Assembly (NCBI GenBank): GCA_022826805.1
Contig: JAJDUH010000010.1
Span: 1 to 64,000 of the forward strand
Direction: 5' to 3'
Source of the DNA: Candidatus Poribacteria bacterium
GTDB lineage: Bacteria > Poribacteria > WGA-4E > WGA-3G
DNA: 64,000 bases
The translations under genes were made by a program, and so were the position numbers. A model generated the notes under the pieces. That model searched no databases, was not told where the DNA came from, and worked only from the letters and a program-made list of their open reading frames with translations. Shown here in pieces: positions 59,095 through 64,000 of this stretch. Every line of letters starts with the position of its first letter. Position 1 is the first letter of the stretch.

Positions 59095-59604
59095 TTAGTG
59101 ATGTAAGATGTGGTAGGCGGCGATACCCAGCGAGACATGAACGTTCAGCGATGCACCCGCCCCATACATCGGAAGAAAAACTACCATATCACAAGCAGCA
59201 AGCGTCCGTTTCGTCACACCGTGATCCTCGTGTCCTACGATGAGGCAGATTTTTTCGGGATAGTCCGCTTCATCGTAGCGGATTGATTGCGCCGTCACTT
59301 CCAAAGCACAACTCGTATAGCCTTCTGCTTTGAGCGATACAATTGCGTCTGCCGCCTGCTCCGTATATTGCCATTTCACGCGTCGGTGCTTTCCTCGTGC
59401 GACTTTACGGACGAGGCGGTGCGACGGTTCGGCACTGATACCCGTCAAGATGAGTTCTTTCACACGGCACGCATCCGCTATCCGAAAGGCAGAACCCACA
59501 TTAACCGGGTCTTGCACGTCTTGGAGAATAAAAACCAGTTCTCTCTCCGGCGGTTTCACCTGCTTCAGAAAATCTTTAAGCGGTTTGCGGCGTAATTGCT
59601 TCAT
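59095..59604 (-). CDS. SpoU/TrmH-family RNA 2'-O-methyltransferase
   Basis: 169 residues, SPOUT knot fold. Motif 1: VNVGSAFRIADACRVKELIL. Motif 2: EKICLIVGHEDHGVT. Motif 3: VFLPMYGAGASLNVHVSLGI. It methylates the ribose of a tRNA or rRNA nucleotide with SAM. Slightly shorter than typical TrmH, with no N-terminal substrate domain. The specific target cannot be inferred. Confidence 0.87.
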   Translation of the reverse strand: MKQLRRKPLKDFLKQVKPPERELVFILQDVQDPVNVGSAFRIADACRVKELILTGISAEPSHRLVRKVARGKHRRVKWQYTEQAADAIVSLKAEGYTSCALEVTAQSIRYDEADYPEKICLIVGHEDHGVTKRTLAACDMVVFLPMYGAGASLNVHVSLGIAAYHILHH

Positions 59605-59650
59605 ATCCGATCAAAAGTCGAGGTTATAAATCTCTCATACAGAGGCTAAG

Positions 59651-60427
59651 TTATGCCGCTCTGCTCTGTATCAGACGGCGCCTCGCACTTGCACGCGCCA
59701 ATCCGACATCCAACGTGATATGGCGGTAATCGGTAATACCGAGGTTAATCGCATGTGCCGTTTCGAGGTTGAAGCCCCACTCGATCCATTCCGGCATATC
59801 CGATTCTGGAATATCACCGGCAACGATAACCTTCATAATACTAATGCCTTTCCCCAAGTCATACGCCCGTTGAATGTATTCCAGATGTCGATTAAAGGTA
59901 CCGCCTTCTAACATTCTGCCTTCTTTGTTCGCTGTCGTCAGGATGACATCAAGTTCAGGATGATCTATCACAGCATCCATAACGGGACCCGTGTAGAGAT
60001 GTGTCGAGCAGCCGATGACTCGGATTTTGCCAGCAGCCTTTGCCTCCCGGAACGCTTCCAGCGCACCCTCTCGCGATACCAAGTCTTCCGGTGAAGAGAT
60101 GCCGTGCAATAACAAAACATCTAAGTAATCCGTTTGCATCTCCTGAAGTGAGCGCGTAATGCTCGTATTAGCACCTTCATAATCTTTCGCCCCGGTCTTC
60201 GTTTGAATGACGATTTCGTCGCGTGAAATCTGACGGACCGCCTCGCCAAGGTGCGGTTGGCTCCCATATCCCTCAGCGGTATCCCAGAAGGTGATCCCTT
60301 CATCAAGCGCTTTCAACATTAGTTTGCCACCAGCTTCGTAACTCTCACAGGTATTGTTAAGATGTCCTGCCCCGAAGCAGAGACGTGAGATCTCTAAACC
60401 CGTTCTCCCGTATGTTAAATATTCCAT
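59651..60427 (-). CDS. Aldo/keto reductase
   Basis: 258 residues. It begins YGRTGLEISRLCFGAGHLNN. The catalytic Asp/Tyr/Lys order is visible as ITFWDTAEGYG (Asp, Tyr) and EIVIQTKTGAK (Lys), followed by DYLDVLLLHGISSPED (His). The NADPH-binding end has HAINLGITDYRH. Substrate unknown. The ATG at 60427 is chosen because GGAGG lies 7 bases ahead; the longer frame begins at 60466. Minus strand, 47 bases upstream of the methyltransferase. Confidence 0.84.
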   Translation of the reverse strand: MEYLTYGRTGLEISRLCFGAGHLNNTCESYEAGGKLMLKALDEGITFWDTAEGYGSQPHLGEAVRQISRDEIVIQTKTGAKDYEGANTSITRSLQEMQTDYLDVLLLHGISSPEDLVSREGALEAFREAKAAGKIRVIGCSTHLYTGPVMDAVIDHPELDVILTTANKEGRMLEGGTFNRHLEYIQRAYDLGKGISIMKVIVAGDIPESDMPEWIEWGFNLETAHAINLGITDYRHITLDVGLARASARRRLIQSRAA

Positions 60428-60544
60428 TTTATCCTCCACATCCAGACACGATCTAAAAAAGTACAACTACGATTCCATAAACTGGTTCAAATCTCTCTTG
60501 ATGTACTTTAACCGATCCCCACTGAAAAATGCAACCCTTTTTTC

Positions 60545-60573
60545 TTGGCAACAAATCTGTTTTCAGGTATCAT
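60545..60573 (+). promoter_or_regulatory. Putative promoter of the NagA-like gene cluster
   Basis: -35 TTGGCA (60545-60550), 17-base spacer, -10 TATCAT (60568-60573), 35 bases before the ATG at 60609. Confidence 0.5.
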
Positions 60574-60608
60574 AAGAATAGCACCTGAACGTTACGGAGG
60601 TATTCTTG

Positions 60609-61823
60609 ATGACCAAGAGTCGTCCCTTGCGAGAAAAAAGTCCGGAGACCATCACCGACTTAGCCCCAGAGGGGTGGCACGTGTATACGGGACACACCCT
60701 TTTCAATAACACCGCTGTCGAAATCGTTCTCGCTGATACCTGCGTTCAAGAAATACGTGAAGTTCCCTCCACCGACAGCACAATATGGGTCGCGCCTGCC
60801 TTGATAGATATTCAGGTGAACGGCTTTGCTGGTTTCGACCTCAATGTTGCCACCGTCACACCGGAAGACGTGTGCACGATGGTTCGCGAACTCTGGAAAG
60901 TCGGCACCGGGTTTTTATGCCCAACGGTTGTGACCGGTTCTTTCGAGCGGATTCGTAGTTCCCTACACGCCATCATCGAAGCATCTAAGGCAGATCCGTT
61001 AGTTGCCCACGCTATGCTTGGAATCCATCTTGAGGGACCCTATATCTCTGCGGAGGATGGACCGCGCGGTGCACATCCGTTGGAACACGTCAGAGACCCA
61101 GATTGGGACGAATTCCAGCGGTGGCAGGACGTTGCTGAAGGGAAAATATCGATCGTGACCCTTGCTCCTGAGAAAAAGGGTGCCATCCCCTTCATTGAAA
61201 AATTGGCTGCCGATGGAATTGTCGTGGCGTTAGGACACACGAATGCATCAGTAAGCGATATCCGAGCGGCGATCGACGCCGGTGCTAAACTCTCCACGCA
61301 CCTCGGCAACGGGGCACACGCTTTAATTCGGCGCCATCCCAACTATATCTGGGAACAACTCGGTGCCGATGAACTCTGGGCAAGCCTTATCGTCGATGGA
61401 CATCACTTGCCTCCCTCCGTCGCCAAGTCAATGATGCGTGCGAAAACACTCGACCGATGCGTCCTCGTCAGTGACGCCGTGGCTTTAGCAGGCATGAAAC
61501 CCGGCATCTACCAGTTTGCTGAAAAATCTGTGGAATTGACCGCCGACCGATGTGTCCGTTTGGTCGGAACCGAATACCTCGCAGGTTCTGCAATCGAATT
61601 GGCACGCGGGGTCGAAAACAGTGTCCAATTCGCAGGTATCTCTCTCGAAGAAGCGGTTTCACTCGCCACACTACAACCGATTCGCCTACTGGACGCGAAA
61701 GCACACGTAGAAGCACGGAGGAACCTGATTCTCTTTGAATGGGACGCGGTGCTGTGCGAAATCAATCTAATAGCGACAATTGTCGGAGACGCGTTGGTTT
61801 ATCACGCGGAGGCACATCAATGA
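60609..61823 (+). CDS. N-acetylglucosamine-6-phosphate deacetylase-like amidohydrolase
   Basis: 404 residues. Amidohydrolase barrel with LIDIQVNGFAGFDLNVATVT, MLGIHLEGPYISAEDGPRGA (metal Glu), VALGHTNASVSDIRAAID (His), KLSTHLGNGAHALIRRHPNY (His) and LVSDAVALAGMKPGIYQFAE (catalytic Asp). NagA removes acetate from GlcNAc-6-P, but HGG-type variation and a long, extra N-terminal stretch leave the exact substrate open. GGAGG precedes the ATG by 8 bases. The stop overlaps the next start (ATGA). Confidence 0.8.
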   Translation: MTKSRPLREKSPETITDLAPEGWHVYTGHTLFNNTAVEIVLADTCVQEIREVPSTDSTIWVAPALIDIQVNGFAGFDLNVATVTPEDVCTMVRELWKVGTGFLCPTVVTGSFERIRSSLHAIIEASKADPLVAHAMLGIHLEGPYISAEDGPRGAHPLEHVRDPDWDEFQRWQDVAEGKISIVTLAPEKKGAIPFIEKLAADGIVVALGHTNASVSDIRAAIDAGAKLSTHLGNGAHALIRRHPNYIWEQLGADELWASLIVDGHHLPPSVAKSMMRAKTLDRCVLVSDAVALAGMKPGIYQFAEKSVELTADRCVRLVGTEYLAGSAIELARGVENSVQFAGISLEEAVSLATLQPIRLLDAKAHVEARRNLILFEWDAVLCEINLIATIVGDALVYHAEAHQ

Positions 61824-63415
61824 GGCAAAAACCGGTCCGCTACAACAGTATCCGAATAAAAACGATCTGTTGGTCTGTAGGAAGTCTTTTTGTTTTCTGC
61901 TGCGTGGTCCCCCTTGCGGCGCAGCAAACCGACGATGAACAGTCCGCGCATTACGCACGTGGGATGCGCGCATTGCAGTTAGGACTTTACGATGAAGCAG
62001 CAGATGCCTTCCAGAAGGTCTTGCAATTAAATCCACAAAATGCAGAGGCACACTGTGAACTCGGTGCAGCTTACAGGCTCAAGGAAAAAAATGACGATGC
62101 TTTGGCGGCATATCTCCGCGCCCTGGAATTGCCGGCATCTCCACAGACCCACGGTGTTGCACATATATGTTTGGCGCGGCTTTATCATTCGCAAGGTAGG
62201 TTTGCAGACGCTGAAAAACACGGGCAACACGCCACCGCAATGCTTCCAAAAAACGCTGAAGCCGCTTTCCGACTTGCAGACACATACGTACAGCGTGGAA
62301 AGCTGGATTTAGCGGAGCATACGTACCAACAGGCATTGACACTCGACGCCAACCTTGCCCCAGTCTATCAAGGATTGGGAAGGGTCGCCTTCCTCCAGAG
62401 CAGGTTGGAGGAAGCCGTGCAGCATTATCAGAAAGCCCTCACCCTCGCCCCTTATCACGCCGAAACCTACTACAACCTCGCACTTGTTCATCGACGTTTG
62501 GGACAAAACCCGCAAGAGAATGCAGCGACACAGCACATAACAGAAGCAAAAAACCTGATGGCATCTTTCCAACAGGTGAAAACTTATAACGAACAGACAA
62601 ACCGGTATCGTAGAAGCCTGTTGGACGAACCAACAGCACTGGAACCACTCGCCAAATTAGCAGCGGCACACCTTGAAGTTGGTAACTATCAAGCAGCGAT
62701 ACGTGCTTATCAAACCGCAACGGCGTTGCATCCAGATGTCCCTGCACTTTACCACAATCTGGGTGGGCTTTACACGCAGATTGGACAGTTAACCGAAGCG
62801 ATTGCGGCGTTTCAAAGTTTCATACAACTTGACGATACTGATGCTGAGGTGTATCTGCACCTCGGTTGGCTCCACGCTCAACTACGTAAACTCGCCGACG
62901 CACAGACTTATTTACAAACCGCAATTCAGAAAGATAAGATGCTAATACCTGCTTACTATGGACTTGCAGAAGTCTATGTGCAACAACGCCAATTTACAGA
63001 GGCAATCGTTGTTTATCAACAGTTGACAAAAGTAAATCCCAATGATGCCAAGTCGTGGGTAAGGTTAGGTGTGTTATATATTAATCAACAACAAATTACG
63101 GATGCTATTACCACTTTTAGACAAGCCATTGCGGTTGATGAAAACTCAGCAGATGCACATAACAACCTGGCGTGGCTTTACACAAATCAGGGTAAAGAAC
63201 TCGCGCGTGCCGTTGAACTGGCAGAACGAGCCGTTGCTTTAGACGCGAACGCCTCCCGCTTGGATACCCTCGCCTATGCCTACTATCGTCACGGTGCGTA
63301 TCCTGAAGCGGAACAGGCTATCTTACGCGCCATCACCTTGGAACCTGACAACACTGCCTACAAAGACCGCTTGGATGAGATCCGAGAAGCGATGGAGGCC
63401 CCCAAAAAACAATGA
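61820..63415 (+). CDS. TPR-repeat exported protein
   Basis: 531 residues with a signal peptide (ICWSVGSLFVFCCVVPLAAQ) and about ten tetratricopeptide repeats, e.g. ARGMRALQLGLYDEAADAFQ, ALGYxxx-type turns and AYYGLAEVYVQQRQFTEAIV, YHNLGGLYTQIGQLTEAIAA and AHNNLAWLYTNQGKELARAV. TPRs mediate protein binding, here probably in the periplasm or cell envelope. The ATG lies in the stop of the previous gene and the stop lies in the start of the next, so the three are coupled. Confidence 0.85.
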   Translation: MRQKPVRYNSIRIKTICWSVGSLFVFCCVVPLAAQQTDDEQSAHYARGMRALQLGLYDEAADAFQKVLQLNPQNAEAHCELGAAYRLKEKNDDALAAYLRALELPASPQTHGVAHICLARLYHSQGRFADAEKHGQHATAMLPKNAEAAFRLADTYVQRGKLDLAEHTYQQALTLDANLAPVYQGLGRVAFLQSRLEEAVQHYQKALTLAPYHAETYYNLALVHRRLGQNPQENAATQHITEAKNLMASFQQVKTYNEQTNRYRRSLLDEPTALEPLAKLAAAHLEVGNYQAAIRAYQTATALHPDVPALYHNLGGLYTQIGQLTEAIAAFQSFIQLDDTDAEVYLHLGWLHAQLRKLADAQTYLQTAIQKDKMLIPAYYGLAEVYVQQRQFTEAIVVYQQLTKVNPNDAKSWVRLGVLYINQQQITDAITTFRQAIAVDENSADAHNNLAWLYTNQGKELARAVELAERAVALDANASRLDTLAYAYYRHGAYPEAEQAILRAITLEPDNTAYKDRLDEIREAMEAPKKQ

Positions 63416-64000
63416 TTGTCTCCGTTGTCCGTTTTGACAAGATCCAGTTATCCCTCCTTTTTGTGCTGATATACCTCACGCTCAGTCCATTAGCAGGGCA
63501 GGCTGTCACATTTGTTGAAGTCGCTGAAGAGTCCGGAATTGACTTCAAGCATACAGATGGTGAGAGCGGCAAACGCCTCTTTAACGAGCAATACGGATCG
63601 GGGGGTGGCTTCTTCGATTACGATAACGACGGGTATCTTGACATTTACCTTATCAACACCCATTCACAGGGAGAACTGTCGGACGCCACACCGCCTACGA
63701 ACATTCTCTACCACAACAATGGTGATGGCACATTTACAGATGTTACCCGTATTGCAGGGGTTGGAGATACCGGCTACGGTGTTGGTGCGACGACAGGAGA
63801 TTACGATAATGACGGTGATCTGGACCTCTATTTGACGAACTTTGGATCCAACGTTCTTTATCAGAACAACGGAGACGGCACTTTCATCAATGTCGCTGAA
63901 GCCGCACAAGTCGCAGATACGCGGTGGGGAACGAGTTGCGCATTCGCTGATTTTGACAACGACGGATTTCTTGAACTCTACGTGAGTAACTACGCCAACT
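63412..64000 (+). CDS. FG-GAP/VCBS repeat protein (UnbV/CRTAC1-like), partial
   Basis: At least 196 codons, open at the window edge. Signal peptide (LSLLFVLIYLTLSPLAGQA), then a VEVAEESGIDFKHTDGESG opening and calcium-binding FG-GAP repeats GFFDYDNDGYLDIYLINTHS, GATTGDYDNDGDLDLYLTNF and AFADFDNDGFLELYVSNYAN, with NNGDGTFTDVT turns. Each has the DxDNDG loop of integrin-like propellers. Downstream, such proteins usually carry an ASPIC/UnbV domain, which is beyond this window. Paired with the TPR gene by an ATGA overlap. Confidence 0.85.
   Translation, partial: MIVSVVRFDKIQLSLLFVLIYLTLSPLAGQAVTFVEVAEESGIDFKHTDGESGKRLFNEQYGSGGGFFDYDNDGYLDIYLINTHSQGELSDATPPTNILYHNNGDGTFTDVTRIAGVGDTGYGVGATTGDYDNDGDLDLYLTNFGSNVLYQNNGDGTFINVAEAAQVADTRWGTSCAFADFDNDGFLELYVSNYAN

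Overview
The window looks like a piece of a Candidatus Poribacteria-type or related marine, often sponge-associated, uncultured bacterium. This is inferred from gene content: four phytanoyl-CoA-dioxygenase-like genes, formylglycine-generating-enzyme-like proteins, two enolase-superfamily genes, ThuA and SMP-30-like proteins, FG-GAP/UnbV and TPR partners, and an 11-subunit complex I. No rRNA or marker phylogeny is available here. TGA acts as a normal stop. Many starts are TTG or GTG with good Shine-Dalgarno sites, and sigma70-like promoters are easy to see.

Layout. 1-3.3 kb is a mobile-element graveyard: the 3' end of an IS630 element cutting into a hypothetical gene, a complete IS3-family element with an A7 frameshift site, an IS630-derived MITE, a 32-codon stub of a DNA methyltransferase and a decayed sulfatase-modifying-factor fragment. 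3.3-8.2 kb holds argG, divergent from a beta-propeller / lipoate-ligase-like / FGE-like cluster (the last broken by an in-frame TGA), then a PhyH-family oxygenase. 8.4-16.4 kb is an outer-membrane uptake cluster: two tandem TonB-dependent receptors, a DUF5916/CBM9-like exported protein and a TonB-type energy transducer. 16.5-20.6 kb (minus) is a purine operon (purF, purM) carrying two membrane proteins and a FliG-like gene. 20.9-25.2 kb: ThuA-like, enolase superfamily, twin lipoproteins and a TolB-like propeller.

25.4-37.4 kb is complex I: nuoABC, then a terminator and a new promoter, then nuoD-H-I-J-K-L-M-N. nuoE, nuoF and nuoG are absent, so the electron donor is probably not NADH through the usual module. 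Extra small membrane proteins sit between nuoD/nuoH and nuoL/nuoM, a nested inverted repeat lies between nuoK/nuoL, and NuoI has an unusually long linker between its iron-sulfur motifs. 37.4-38.9 kb: a 33-residue microprotein with an operator-like palindrome over its -10, tRNA-Gln and tRNA-Glu in one transcription unit, and a ParE/RelE-type toxin-antitoxin pair with an antitoxin-like third gene.

41.1-51.2 kb is a defence island and the best candidate for an undescribed system. A type III restriction subunit and its methyltransferase are separated by an Mrr-like nuclease. They are followed, with coupled or tightly spaced starts, by an AAA ATPase fused to a TOPRIM/DUF4435-like domain (PARIS/OLD-like), a STAS-like DUF4325 protein, a second AAA ATPase and a small protein with a nuclease-like core. 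51.3-55.5 kb has tandem PhyH paralogues, another PhyH gene and an enolase-superfamily gene. 55.8-57.8 kb has an HTH antitoxin-like protein, a PD-(D/E)XK-like protein and two lipoproteins. 57.9-64 kb is metabolic: zinc alcohol dehydrogenase, SpoU/TrmH RNA methyltransferase, aldo/keto reductase, NagA-like deacetylase, then a translationally coupled TPR protein and FG-GAP/UnbV protein that runs off the window.
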